From positions 902,440 to 966,439 of the forward strand of contig JACTAT010000048.1 of the NCBI GenBank assembly GCA_014526335.1: 64,000 nucleotides of DNA, read 5' to 3'. This DNA is from Chrysaora quinquecirrha (taxonomy: Eukaryota; Cnidaria; Scyphozoa; Semaeostomeae; Pelagiidae). The notes beneath the pieces were generated by a model. That model was not told the origin of the DNA. It worked only from the letters and a program-made list of their open reading frames with translations, and ran no database searches. Positions 44,050 through 55,360 of this stretch are shown here, in pieces (position 1 is the stretch's first letter; each line of letters starts with the position of its first letter). The translations under genes were made by a program, and so were the position numbers.

Positions 44050-45490
44050 TTAAGAATATTCCCCACACTAATCATTACCTAATCCTCACTAATCCTTAAC
44101 TAATTCTCACTAATCATTAACTTATACTTGCTAATTATTACCGAGTCCTTACCTAATCCTCACTATTCATTAACTAATCCTCACTTAATCCCAACTGATC
44201 CTAAGCTAATCCTTGCTAATTCTTGCTAATCATTACCTAATCCTTACCTAATCCTCACTAATCCTCACTATTCATAAACTAATCCTTAGCTAATCCCAAC
44301 TGATCCTAAGCTAATCCCTGCTAATCATTACCTAATCATTACCTTATTCTCAATAACCCTTAAATAATCTTCAATATCCATTATTTAATCCTTAGCTAAT
44401 CCCAACTAATCCTAAGCTAATCCTCATTAATCATTAACTAATCATTAACTAATCCCTACTAGTCCCAACTAATCCTAAATTAATTACCTAATCCTAATTA
44501 ATCCTTACATAATCATTAACTAATCGCTACTCAACCTAACTATTCCTAAACTAATCCTTAGCTAATCTCAACTAATCCTTAATAAATCCTTGCTTATTAT
44601 TACTTAATCCTTAGCTAATCCTACTTAATCCTTAATTAATCATCTCTAATCATTATTTAATCCTTACATAATCCTCACTAATCCCTACCTAATCCCTACA
44701 TAATCCTCACTTATCATTAGCTAATCCCTACTAATCCTTAGCTAATCTTTACTAATTTTCAGCCAATCCTTAAGTAATCCTTATTAATGCTTACCTAATC
44801 ATTAGCTTATCATTGCCCCATTACCCATCAATTAAAGTCTTAAGTGATGGTTCGCAAGTGCCAGGGTATGTAATGAGGCAATGATAAGCTAATCATTAGG
44901 TAAGCATTAATGAGGATTAGGTAAGAATTAGCTCAGGATTAGTGAGGATTAGCTTAGAATTAGTAGAGATTAATTAATGTTTAGTGAGTATTAGTTAGGA
45001 ATAGTGAGGATTAGGTAGGGATTAGTGAGGATTATGTAAGGATCAAATAATGATTAGTAAGGATTATTTAAGGATAAGAGGGGATAAGCTAAGGATTAGG
45101 TAATGTTTAACAAGGATTTGTTAAGGATTAGCTAATGATTAGTGAGGATTTGCTTAGGATTAGTTGGGATAAGCTAAGGGTTAGATAATGATTAGGTAAG
45201 GATTAGTTTAGGATTAGTTAATGATTAGTGAGGAAAAGGTAAGGATTAGGTAGTGATTATTTAAAGATTAGTTGGGATTAGTCAAGGATTAGGTAATGAT
45301 TAGTGATGATTAGTTAAGGATTAGTTGAGATTAGCTAAGGATTAGTTTAGGAATAGTTAGGATTAGTAGGGATTAATTAGTGATTAGGTAAGCACTAATG
45401 AGGACTAGTTAAGGATTAGCTCAGCATTAGTGAGGATTAGCTAAGGATTAGTAGGGATTAGCTAATGATTAGTGAGGATTAGTTAGGATT
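44050..45490. repeat. Large AT-rich foldback (TAATCCT / AGGATTA arms)
   Basis: The left arm (44050-44820) consists of ~6/12-bp units CTAATCCTCACTAATCATTA and similar. The right arm (44875-45490) is the complementary AGGATTAGTGAGGATTAG type. Nearest the centre the arms match closely: AATGCTTACCTAATCATTAG (44787-44806) against its complement at ~44889-44908. The central ~60 bp (TTAAAGTCTTAAGTGATGG..) is unique. The whole would form a ~1.4-kb cruciform. Non-coding. Confidence 0.88.
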
Positions 45491-45492
45491 AG

Positions 45493-46055
45493 TGTCATAC
45501 AGCTACTTTTTAGGACTATAAGTACGTCATGCGGTTAGTTTTCGGTGCTTTGTCAGTTGGCAGCGTTCGCGTTCGCGCCGTTTCATTTCTGTTTTTCCCA
45601 TGGTTTTCTTTGCCATTTTTGCGTCATTTAGTTTCTCTGCGCGGGTCATAAGGCATCTCGCGCGCCTTATTAGCATGGCTCATGTGTTATTGGCTCCTCG
45701 TTATTCAGTTGATTAGGCACCTTTAGTTATTATCATGTTTAGCTTATTCTTTTCTATATTTGTAAGAATGCTTTGTTTTACTTCTTTGCCAATTCGGCTA
45801 GACGCTTCATTTGTGTATTTAAGTTTGCTCATTTCATCAGTTTATTTAACTTATACTTAACAGTTGAGTTCATCGGATATGAGTTGGTGAAAATTATATG
45901 CAAGTGTTTTATTGTGTGTTGTCTGCAGCGCTCATTAGGTGCTTGTGAAAGACCTAAATGGAGTTTGCCTGTCGTCAGGATGGGGTTGGTGCCCCTTTGA
46001 GCAGCAACAATGTGTGTTGTGTGTTTTCGGACAAATTTTGGGAAACCGAATTACA
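45493..46055 (+). repeat. Orphan 5' LTR with primer-binding site
   Basis: Begins TGTCATACAGC and ends ..GAATTACA, followed at 46056 by TTGGTGTCAGGTGTGGGATC. A TTGGTGTCA.. start right after an LTR is typical of Ty3/Gypsy-like primer-binding regions. About 80 bp of leader follows, and then the retroelement is lost. It directly abuts the AT-rich foldback. Confidence 0.6.
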
Positions 46056-46617
46056 TTGGTGTCAGGTGTGGGATCAAGAAATCTGAAAAGTTTCAAGCCT
46101 ACAGCCTACAATCCGAACAAGAGATAGAGATAAAGACAAAAAAATTGGTTTTGTTGATGATCACTGTATAGACTATATAGACTCACAAACTGCTACAGCT
46201 TTTTGCTATTTGTATATATTGCTTAAACTTTGCTGACACATTAGACTTTTTGAATGTTTTTGAACATTCATATTTGGTATGATGCTTGAGCTTTGTTTAA
46301 CTGGACTTGTCCTGAAATTTTGGAAATCATCGTATTGGACTCTTAAATGATTATTTACCGGATTTTCGTTTACTGTAGTTTATTAATAATCTCCAACAGT
46401 GCAAAGACATTCAAATCTGCTTCGAAACATGTATTAAGTCTTTTGCCAAACGAAAATATTGCAAGTTATTTGTTTTAGCGAAAGATGGAATGGAAATATA
46501 TTCCACCTTAATCATCCTGGTTGGGCGGTTTTTATGTGATAATTGTTCATAGTGTGAAGTCTTGAAGAGGGTGATTGGCAACGCTAAATTTAATTTCGAC
46601 GAGTTTTGGATATCTGT
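46056..46617. other. LTR leader remnant and AT-rich sequence
   Basis: First ~80 bp are retroelement leader. The rest has no supported gene. Confidence 0.45.
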
Positions 46618-47125
46618 AAAACTTGGAATGGAATGATGGAATGGAATGAAAAATGAAATGCAAGGATGAAATGGAATGATAAATGGAATGGAATGATGGA
46701 ATGTTATGACAAATGGAATGGAATGATGTGATGAAATAATAAATGGAATGGTATGATGGAAATAGATAATGGAATGGAATGATGGAATGGAATTACTTTT
46801 TGTTATCGTTATTTTAGTTTTAATCAAAAATTGCCAAACAATTGTGGATTTGTGATGAATTATTTCAAAAGATCAGCATGTTTGCTTGTAATTCAATCAT
46901 TTAAACAAGCAAAGAATAAGCTGATTTGAGATAATTTTCAAGAAACAAACAGTTTGCTTCAATTTTTCAAATATTCACATTCGATTTCATTTCATTCCAT
47001 CATTCCATTCCATTTAATCATTCCATTCCATTTCATTCCATCATTCCATTTAATTCAATGATTCCATTCCATCAATACATTCCGTTCAATCATTCCTTTC
47101 CTTTTTATCATTCCATTCCATGTTT
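46618..47125. repeat. GGAAT-type foldback repeat
   Basis: The left arm (46618-46795) is GGAATGATGGAATGGAATG repeats. The right arm (46985-47125) is the complementary CATTCCATCATTCCATTCC. They are separated by ~190 bp of unrelated sequence. The unit resembles the (GGAAT)n class of simple satellites. Confidence 0.85.
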
Positions 47126-47149
47126 TACAGATACCTAGTTACATGTAAT

Positions 47150-47640
47150 ACGACATCTTTATTAAACTCTTGCCGACTAAAATATTTCTCTACAGACATT
47201 GCTGAAGAATCCTTAACACCGTCACATCTGATAGCTGGATTGCTAAGATTGCCTGGTACTCACAGTGATTTATTGAACCAAAAAGATCAAGACTTTGGAA
47301 TTCAAGCATCAAACCTACGTTGTTGCGAGAAATATCTTGCAACTGTACTTTCAAAAAATCAGTTTCGAAATTAATGGCAGCAAGAATATTTGTCTTCCCT
47401 TTGTGAACAACACCAATTTGTATTAAGAAATCAGAAAACGCAATTGATTTAAGTTGGAGATGTTGTGTTAGCTGTGGATGAATATAGAATCGTAATCTCT
47501 GGCGTTTGAGTAGGGTACAAAGAACAAAGATCCTATAACAGAAGCAGATGGAGAACTTTGAGGAGCATCTGTAAGACTTGCGAACCATAATGTAATCAAA
47601 AGATCTTTGAATAAGCTGTTTCAGCTAGAAGCTGTTGTTG
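47150..47640 (+). pseudogene. BEL/Pao integrase C-terminus and DUF5641 fragment
   Basis: LNSCRLKYFSTDIAEESLTP then SHLIAGL matches the conserved end of BEL/Pao integrases (LNSRPLTY..LTPSHL). Then ASNLRCCEKYLATVL, WQQEYLSSL and VGDVVLAVDE follow across frame breaks, matching the DUF5641 tail. A short, decayed fragment, different in sequence from the copy at 14-15.6 kb. Confidence 0.72.
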
Positions 47641-48168
47641 AAATTTTATCCTACAAATTATCACTCAAAATAATGTGGTTTAGAGATTGTTCTCTCTTGT
47701 CGACCTTGAAGAACTGCAGCAGTTTGCTGATGCGAAGAGACACCTTATTGAGGACTTAGTATTGGGGAGAATGTTATAGAATAAATGTGTAATTAAGTTG
47801 AATTGACCTTGTTTTCGTTTCGTTTTAATAACCATGTAGAGCAGTTTTACACAGGGAATTTTCCAAAAAACCCTCAGGAGCTACCTAACTTTGCAAGTTG
47901 TTTTTAGCTAAATCGAATACGGAGATAGCATGAATCTATTTTGGGTATTTTGAGATATGGCCTCACAATCTCGTGATCAATGATGTCATTATGCTATGAC
48001 AAAAAGTCGATAAAAAATCAAATATTCAGCTTAAACCGTAAAAACTACCGTATTTCACTATGTAAGTGTTAGACTTTAATAAAAAAATAGCTTTGGCGAA
48101 AAATTTTACAAGGGGGGCTAACAGGGAGAGGACCGACGTTTTCCTCCATATCGAGGATATTTGCATTT
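47641..48168. other. Flank of the ISL2EU element, no gene seen
   Basis: AT-rich; ends with the target AT at 48169-48170. Confidence 0.45.
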
Positions 48169-48344
48169 ATAGACCCTTGCTTTGTTTACAATGCGCATGA
48201 GTGGTTGTAACGTGCGCGCGCAGGGTGCAGGGCAAAATAGCTTTGTGTTGGTTTTGGTTTGGTGGTGAAGTGTTGTGTTGCCAAAGAGATAGGTTTAATC
48301 GTACTGCTGTCATCCATACAACTTGCAAACATCGAAATTTGAAA

Positions 48345-48554
48345 ATGCCGTATTCTTGTTGTGCTGTGGGTTGCACAAATCGAAAACTGGAGATAAGAAG
48401 CATTTGCCATTTTATCGCATTCCAAAAGGCCAATCCCCATTAGAAAGACGAAGAAGAGAAGATTGGATCAGGGCAATTCGTCGAGATGACTGGAAAAAGA
48501 TGACAGCAACTCAAATATCGCAGCAAGCAATTTGTGGAGAGCATTTTATTTCAG
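48345..48554 (+). pseudogene. THAP-domain exon of ISL2EU transposase
   Basis: Starts MPYSCCAVGCTNRK (the first Cys pair of a THAP finger), shifts frame near 48385, and continues HLPFYRIPKGQSPLERRRRE and AICGEHFISG, the CxxxH-type end of the finger. A donor TCAG|GTAGAT at 48554 leads to an acceptor TTTTAG (48660) and KRSDDPEQPNWIPTI, the usual continuation. THAP domains bind the transposon ends. Confidence 0.8.
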
Positions 48555-48660
48555 GTAGATATTAAGTATTTGATACTGTATGTTCTTTTAATTTCCTCTG
48601 AACCATCAAATATTTAGGGTAGCATCTATCTCAAACTGACTTTGATTCAAAAACTTTTAG

Positions 48661-49913
48661 GAAAAAGATCAGATGATCCAGAACAACCAAACTGGATTCC
48701 AACAATTTTAAGCATACATCAGAAAAGGAAGCTAAAAGGTAAAAGAAAAGACGAAGAGGAGAGCACGTTATGAACAGCTGAAAATGAAGCGAGAAAGTTG
48801 TACTGCTAACTGGAAAATTGAAAATCGGGGGACGATCACAATGACTCAAGATGTAGATTTCGAAGTACCAATGCAAGAAGACCAGGCTTTATCTGTTGAT
48901 GCTGAGGTACAGTGTAATTTGGCATTGGAAGATGAAAACAAGAGGTGAAAGTTACATTTTCGCAAATGGAAAGAGAGCTGAGGCAGCGAAATGAAGAAAT
49001 TTACATACTACGACAAGAAAATGAAAGCTTGAAGAAAAGGATTTTTGGTTCTGAGTCAATAAAGAAATCTGACAACTTAATCAGTTTCTTCACTGGAGTT
49101 GCATCTCTATCTGTGTTCCTCTGGATAGGGAAAGTATTGAAATCAAAGCTGAAGAAAGTTACAAGCAGTATTTCTTTTGAAGACCACATCCTTCTTGTTA
49201 TGATGAAGCTACGACTTGGCTTGTTGAATAGAGACCTGGCATACAGATTTGGCATTGAAGAAACTACAGTCTCAAAGATATACCGTAAATGGCTCCCAGG
49301 TATGGCTACTGTGATGAAAAATCTGCTGATATGGCCAAGTAGATCAGAAGTGAGGCTAAATCTGCCAAGTTCTTTCAAGAAGAAATACAGAGATTGTGTG
49401 TGCATAATTGACTGTACTGAAATATTTATTGAACGCCCAAAATCTTTGACTGCAAGAGCTCAGACATGGTCAAATTATAAGCACAACAACACAATCAAAT
49501 ATTTGATTGGAATAAGCCCTGCAGGCGCAGTTACGTTTTTATCAACGGGATGGGGAGGAAGAGTTTCCGATAAAGTATTGACTCTTGAGTCTGGATTTTT
49601 GGAAAAAGTATCTCATGGAGACTGTATTCTTGCTGACCGTGGTTTTTTGATTGAACAGGAGTTGAATGAAAAAGGAGCCTACTTGAAGATACCACATTTC
49701 ACAAAAGGAAAAGATCAGTTGTCAGGAAAGGAAGTTCATGAATCACGTCAGCTTTCCAATGTCAGAATTCATGTCGAACGTGTAATTGGACAATTAAAAA
49801 AGTTTAGAATACTGCAAAGCACTGTTCCAATCTCACAAGTTGATCTTCTCGATAATGTCATGATTGTTATTTCTGCTCTTGTCAATCTTAATAGAAGTGT
49901 TGTAAGAAAATAG
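48661..49913 (+). pseudogene. ISL2EU DDE_Tnp_4-like transposase
   Basis: Basic linker (48661-48940, frameshifts near 48755 and 48940), a coiled-coil (MERELRQRNEEIYILRQENE), an HTH (LNRDLAYRFGIEETTVSKIY) and the catalytic domain. In the 323-codon open part from 48945: first Asp in CIIDCTEIF (~156), second Asp in CILADRGF (~231), Glu in HVERVIGQLKKF (~278). The catalytic domain itself is uninterrupted, so only the N-terminal half is broken. It catalyses excision and integration of the element. Confidence 0.9.
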
Positions 49914-49950
49914 ATAAACATAAAAGAGTAAGTAAAAAATGACAAAGTCT

Positions 49951-51909
49951 TTATTGTTTTTTGCTACAGTCATTGCAAAACCATTTACCCCTTGGAGCTC
50001 GAGTAATGTTAACACATCCATAATGGAACCATTCTAGTTTACAGGAAACATTATCACAAGCTATCATGTTTCCAAACTCTGGCCTGTCACATACACAATA
50101 ATTTTTTCTTGAGTTATCAATATCATTGTCCATCTTTCTTGACACTATTTCAGGGAGAACGAACTTGTGGAATTTTTGCAAGAGAGTGCTTTTAAGCTCT
50201 GTTATAAGTTCTAAATCCAAACCTACAATACTGAGTAATGCTTTGTTGTTTCCTGGAGAAAAAACATAAAAATAACCAAACTTTGCCTTGCACATGTCCA
50301 TTTGCATCTGTATTTGATAGTAATACTTATGATTTCTCTTCATTGATAATTTTCCATCAATAGGAAAATCTCTGTCTTGTTGCCAATCATCTAATCTTTC
50401 TCGATCGTGTAAGGGCATTTTATCTCCAAGACACCCCTGCCATGACAAGAACAACTGACAATTCCATCAGGAGAAGCTCCAAGGCAAGGGATTTCAGCAT
50501 TTACCATCAGCCCAACTTCTTCAATTTCAAAATTTGAATGCAATGGTTGCTGTTCAAGAACAAATTTTTCTTTTGCTTTAGGCTCCATGATTTTACCATG
50601 CTCAGTGTACTTTGACTTAAACGGTTGTTTATATTGCATTATTGTAGAAATCAAGGATTTGCTGTCTTGCATTCTTGAAACCTGGTGAGCAATGGAGGCT
50701 GTTATTCTCCCAGCTCTATGTATGGACCATGCATTTGATAATGCTTGTTTTTTTGTTATGTCACATAAATTGTCATATGACTGCTGATTATATGATTTAC
50801 AGTATTGCCTGTAAAGGATTTTTCCATGTTCCAGCAATTCATATTCATTCATATTAACCGTCGATGGGTCAAATAAACTTGTTAGTGGTTCTGGTATACA
50901 GGTTTCATCGGTTTCGGATGCTGTATCAGTCTCACTTTCATTAACAGTAACACTGTGTATAATTTGGAACGGTTCATGTACCTTCTCGTCTCTTAATTGC
51001 GAAGTGGCCATACTTGTAAAAACAACTATCTCAGGTGCAGATTTGTACAATTCTTTAAGATCTTGTTTTGAGATTGCGTCTTCTCCAGTACTGGGATCCT
51101 TACATGAATAATGAGCAACTTGTGGGCGTTTCTTGGCATGCTTGGGCAATGAATGCTTCTTTGGCCTTGAAAAATCAATTGCCAACAAAGGTGATGGATT
51201 GACATGCTTTCTTGATGCTTTCCAAGAGCAAAGCTTGCTTGTGCATGCTGTTTGGTCATTAAGCTTGAAATGAACAGCAGTTTCAAGTTTAAATAGAAGC
51301 GCTGCAATGTGACTGCATGAAGATCCTAGCCCAGCCATACAGGTGCAATTTCCAGTCAAAATCCAGCCATGAACTTTGTTGAGACAGACCCATACTTCAT
51401 AGAGAGTAGTTTTTTGACCTTGACGTTGACTTGGGAGTACCTAAAATGTAAATAACATATCAAATACAACAAAGAACTTTCCAACCTTTCCAATATAGAG
51501 AGCACAGTGTCAATTTATCAGAATGCAATCAATAATTTAATGCTTTTTGGAAATGTTGAAACATAGACTAGTACCTCAGATTTGATGTAGCAAAACTCAC
51601 TTTCATTAGTGATAGGATGATAATAACATTCTTGTACATGTCCACAGGTAAAATAATCATATGCTTCTAGTGATTTGTAAGCCTTCAGAGATTCCTTCGT
51701 GAAAACACTTGGAGAATCAATGAGATATTCAGTCACATCACGCCATGAAAGGTTTGGCAAGTTTGAAATATCATTGTTCCAGCATTCTTTAATCGCAAGA
51801 GGATCAGGCAGCTGCTTCCCAGTTTTCAATGTCAATTTTGAAAATATTGTTTTCGGCTTTCTGAATCCAGATGAGCTGTGTAGTTTGAAGAAGATTCACG
51901 AGCAGCCAT
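49951..51909 (-). pseudogene. ISL2EU second protein: SWIM finger, YqaJ nuclease, PHD
   Basis: Start taken at MAARESSSNYTAH (51909). Frameshift near 51840 into the exon LPDPLAIKECW..AYDYFTCGHVQ, donor AATCTGAG|GTACTA near 51573, acceptor TTTTAG near 51441, then VLPSQRQGQKTTLYEVWV. SWIM finger NCTCMAGLGSSCSHIAALLF. YqaJ/PD-(D/E)xK nuclease: WSIHRAGRITASIAHQV, GLMVNAEIPCLGASPDGI, GVLEIKCPY, with a frameshift near 50420 just after this, then the QIQMQMDMCKAKFGYFYVFS tail. C-terminal PHD: CVCDRPEFGNMIACDN..WFHYGCVNI..WFCNDC. Divergent from the transposase, with stops ~37 bp apart. Confidence 0.88.
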
Positions 51910-52319
51910 TTTCAAGTCAAAGCAAAGCAAGTCGCACGCAAAAGGCCGTTTCTAACCCAACGCGTCTTCTTTCTGCCCTGCACCCTGCGCGCGCATGCTG
52001 TTTACATTTTGTTGTTACGTCATTGGTCAAGGGTCTATCGGATATAGTTTATTAAAAAATGGGCTTTAAAGGGCCCCTAAAGTCAAAAATTTTTATTTCT
52101 GATTATGATGGGAATGGACCTCTTGAAAAGGAATCTGTTATTATTTCTTTGATATCTAGCACCGTTTTGCTTATATAAGCATACTTCGAAAATTGAATTG
52201 AATTGTTATTTTCGGAAAATCCTGAATTGACGTCACACTGCCAGTCGGCAATCGCCAAATCTTCGAACAAAATTTTCGGTAAGGCAGCGAAAACTGGACT
52301 TCACTTTGTCTTTGCAAAG

Positions 52320-52592
52320 ATGGCGGATCGATCTGATCCGAGCAGCAGCGCCAGCAGTGATGAGGCCAGTTTTGTTTCCAGTGTGTACGTCGGGATGTCT
52401 GATTTGGATTCAGAGGCTCAATCTATGGATTCTCAAGGCTCTCCAGATATTATAGTTGAAAATGGCAATGTCTTACCGTACCAGTTTGAACCTCAATATC
52501 TGGTAGAGCAATTGGAAGAGTTGGACCTAGAGCTGGAGAATAGAGATAGGGGAAACGAAAATGAAGACAGACTGCATGATTTATCTTGGTGA
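52320..52592 (+). CDS. Kolobok second protein, exon 1 (P2X7-like tail family?)
   Basis: Starts MADRSDPSSSASSDEA, with an acidic Ser-rich region and the short motif NVLPYQFEPQYL. YxFEP motifs occur at the start of P2X7-receptor-tail-like proteins of invertebrates, which are often linked to mobile elements (from memory, not searched). A donor TCTTG|GTGAGC near 52587 suggests splicing; the next plausible exon begins after TTTGTAG (~52712) with EVHHHCSS. Further zinc-finger exons expected for that family were not found. Confidence 0.45.
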   Translation: MADRSDPSSSASSDEASFVSSVYVGMSDLDSEAQSMDSQGSPDIIVENGNVLPYQFEPQYLVEQLEELDLELENRDRGNENEDRLHDLSW

Positions 52593-53205
52593 GCTTTCTT
52601 ATCAAGGACATATAAAATTCAATTAAAAAATACCAAACTTCTAAAGCTTTCAATTTCACATAGAATTAAAGCATTCATACCATTTTTGTTTTGCTGTATT
52701 TTGGCTTTGTAGAAGAAGTTCACCATCATTGCTCAAGTGCTGAATGCACAGCCAAGAGCTCAGATATGGAATTCCTTGACCCAAAAGCAAGCGAGCCTAA
52801 TGTCAATTTAAATTTAAATGCAGAAATTATTATGTTACTAGCTTGTTGTCTGTACTTGTTATATTGGGTAGTTGAACACCATCATTGCTCTGACACATGA
52901 GCTCAGGTGTGGAATTCCTCAGCCAGTTATGGCTCAGATTTACTGTTCTGATGTCCCTGTCCTTGTATGTCAGCTGTTATCAGTATAATAAATATTATTA
53001 ATCTAGATACATTGTATTGTAAAGTAAACATTTCTTTCTACGAACAACCTTTACAAGAAACATCACAAATTCACACAAAGCAAAGGTAACTAGCATGCCT
53101 TTGCCCGGAAACACATTTTAAACATGGGGTGAACTCGTATGTGCAAATTCCCTGAAAAAAAAATAGAAAAACAGGCAGGCTGAAAATGAAGGCAACCTAG
53201 TGTTG

Positions 53206-54690
53206 TTATAAATGGACTAGCTGGATATCAATAACTTTATTGATTCTTTCTTCAATTACTGTATACGAGCCATATTTTGCAGAATGGCCTGGAGAGTCTG
53301 CTCTTCCATCTGTGCCTAACACAAGGCTGCCATCCATGTTCGAAAGCTGTTCAAAAAGCTCGTTCTGATGAGACTTCCATACATAGTAAATAGCAGGCTG
53401 TAAATAAATTGCTGCATGGTTGTAGAAGGTAACTTCACTAAAGCATGCTATGTTGATCGACTGCAATGTTTTTATGACTTTTCTGCATGAAGAGCCATTA
53501 AAGAAAATTGCTCCTGCCAGCTGTAAATTTCCTGCCGGTATCTTTCCATAGGATGGCTGAGAAAACCAATTTCTTTGATACCCACAAGAGGTGCAGGTTT
53601 GGAGTATGGAAATCTGGGTTCCAATCTGTTTCTCGTCTTCTACTCCACAAGGCTGCTTGCACAGAGGGCATTTGGAAAAAAGCTCCATCAAGCAACTCTT
53701 GAATACAATGAACTTCTTTTCACCAACATACTGCCCCTCCATGCACCTGCAATAATACGTATACATAATTTAGAAAAAGTGCAGAATGCCTACAGTACTT
53801 TATTTTGGAAGATATCAAAATGGTCCCTTAGACCTCCGAATAGTATGGCAATACATGTATTTACACAATATCAAAGGACTTACGAAGCATTGTTTTCCAC
53901 TGTTGTCGAGTCATGGACATCCTCTTCAGTATCAGGTATATATAGGCTGGAACCTGTACATCCAGTTTGTAGTTCGGATGTATCCATCTCATTATCACTG
54001 TGGATTGGTGTTGATGATGGCCTTGGTACTGGTGTCCACAAATCACACTGCAGCTCAGTCTGGGTTGCAATTGATGTTTTTGGAGGTGGTAATGGACCCC
54101 CACTCAATGTGCATTGTACAGAGGCATTTCTTTTCGTTGTGTGCGGAGGTCTGTACTCTGTTTCTAGAGATACCATTACAGGCTTCTGAAAATGAAAAAA
54201 TGAAAATAGATAAACCAAATTATATATAGCCTGGTGGCTCTGCAGGAGAAATACACCATTACACCATGTAGAAATAAGAATGTTCCAATTACGAAATTCC
54301 AGAAGCACTAGATAGGCTTTGCAACCTCAATTAGAAGTATAAAAAGTAGATAGGGAAGCACTTACATGCGAGGTCTCCTCTGCAGCATGTCTGGCCCTTT
54401 TCTGTCCGAGCCCAGAGCTACTAACAACAGTAGCAGGAGTAGCGTTGGGTAAAAGATGGAGTTTTGCAGCTGTACCATTTCTCCAAAGCTGATAGTTTCT
54501 GAAGCAGTTCTCTGTGAAGTGAGCACTGCAGATACGAGCATTACTGGTCCACTTTAGCTGGAAGCGTTCAACTCCAACGAAGTCAGCCCAGGCCGATCAA
54601 GTGGTTCCTCACGAGGAACTCGAACAACGCTACTTTATGTGGCAAAGAAACACTGCCACAGTCTTCCACGAAACACTTTCTTGGCATTTC
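53206..54690 (-). pseudogene. Kolobok THAP transposase, fragmented
   Basis: The THAP end is visible at 54540-54400 (ARICSAHFTENCFRNYQLW) with a frame break upstream. An acidic linker (54190-53886) ends at a donor CTTC|GTAAGT. The next exon starts after TTATTGCAG (~53749) with CMEGQYVGEKKFIVF. Then SKCPLCKQPC, CTSCGYQRNWFSQP, IPAGNLQLAGAIFFNGSS, and LVLGTDGRADSPGHSAKYGS, which carries conserved Asp residues of Kolobok transposases. The frame stops at 53206 soon after VIDIQLVHL, so the C-terminal third, including the final acidic residue, is missing. Non-functional. Confidence 0.82.
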
Positions 54691-54962
54691 GCAGTTTGGT
54701 GTTCAAAAAAATACTAAAATAATATGATAAAGGAAAAAAAATCAAACAGTACGATTATTCTCACACTATAATTTGAGAGCAAAGCGAAAGCGTCTGATGA
54801 CTAGTAGCAAGTACTCCCAAAAGACTGAAAACAGTATGCCACATGCGGTCTGTGCCTGTCTGTGCTTGTTTTCTCGGTTTTTGACCGATCAGGAATCGTC
54901 ATGGCCGAGTTACGCGTTTTACTCACCGAAATGATAACAATAGACCCGTGTGACGTAACAAT

Positions 54963-55011
54963 AGCCCCGTGTTACGTCACACGGGGCTTTTTTCCGAGAA
55001 AAATTTCTCGG
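54963..55011. promoter_or_regulatory. CRE-centred palindrome and adjacent inverted repeat
   Basis: AGCCCCGTG and its complement flank TTACGTCA (54963-54988, perfect 9-bp arms). A second palindrome CCGAGAAA..TTTCTCGG follows at 54994-55011. A related half, CCCGTGTGACGTAA, lies just upstream. Position near the right end of the Kolobok element and upstream of its transposase suggests a promoter or transposase-binding role (inference). Confidence 0.4.
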
Positions 55012-55154
55012 ATTTTGCCCGCCGAGTCCAACTTTGAGCGCTTATAAGAGGCAGAAGAAGCAATATTTCTTAAAAAAAACTTCAGGATGGCTTTCAGGGC
55101 GTTATCCACTATCGACATCTTAAAAAAAAATTTTTGACTTTAGGGGCCCTTTAA

Positions 55155-55360
55155 TATGAAGTAGTTCAAATTGTCTACAAAACTATACAACTTCACAGCA
55201 AAACTATTGATGATGGGGTATGAAATAATTTTTGGGTTTTTTTGGGAATCAGAAATAATTCATGGGGTACAAAATATAATTCCGAAAATTTCAAAAATCG
55301 TCCACCCCTGCATTACACATACTTTATGACCGGTCCCTTACTGAGCAAGCAGTTGAAAGT
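55155..55360. mobile_element. Tail of an element ending GTCCACCCCTG
   Basis: Repetitive AT-rich run ending AAAATCGTCCACCCCTG near 55311, similar to hAT-type ends in this window. The partner end was not found on the far side of the Kolobok/ISL2EU pair. Confidence 0.35.

Larger units (their letters stand above)
48171..52036. mobile_element. ISL2EU-type DNA transposon, 3.87 kb, AT target duplication
   Basis: Ends AGACCCTTG (48171) and its complement (to 52036), each followed inside by GCGCGCAGGGTGCAGGGCA. AT is present on both flanks (48169-48170, 52037-52038), the 2-bp duplication known for ISL2EU. It carries two divergent genes: a plus-strand THAP-DDE transposase and a minus-strand SWIM-YqaJ-PHD protein, the gene pair described for ISL2EU. 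Both are damaged. Confidence 0.9.
52070..55150. mobile_element. Kolobok-type DNA transposon, 3.08 kb, TTAA flanks
   Basis: Ends AGGGCCCCTAAAGTCAAAAA (52070) and its complement (to 55150). TTAA lies on both sides (52066-52069; 55151-55154). The interior carries a minus-strand THAP transposase relic with Kolobok-like sequence and a plus-strand exon of a second protein. Only ~30 bp separate it from the ISL2EU element. Confidence 0.88.
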
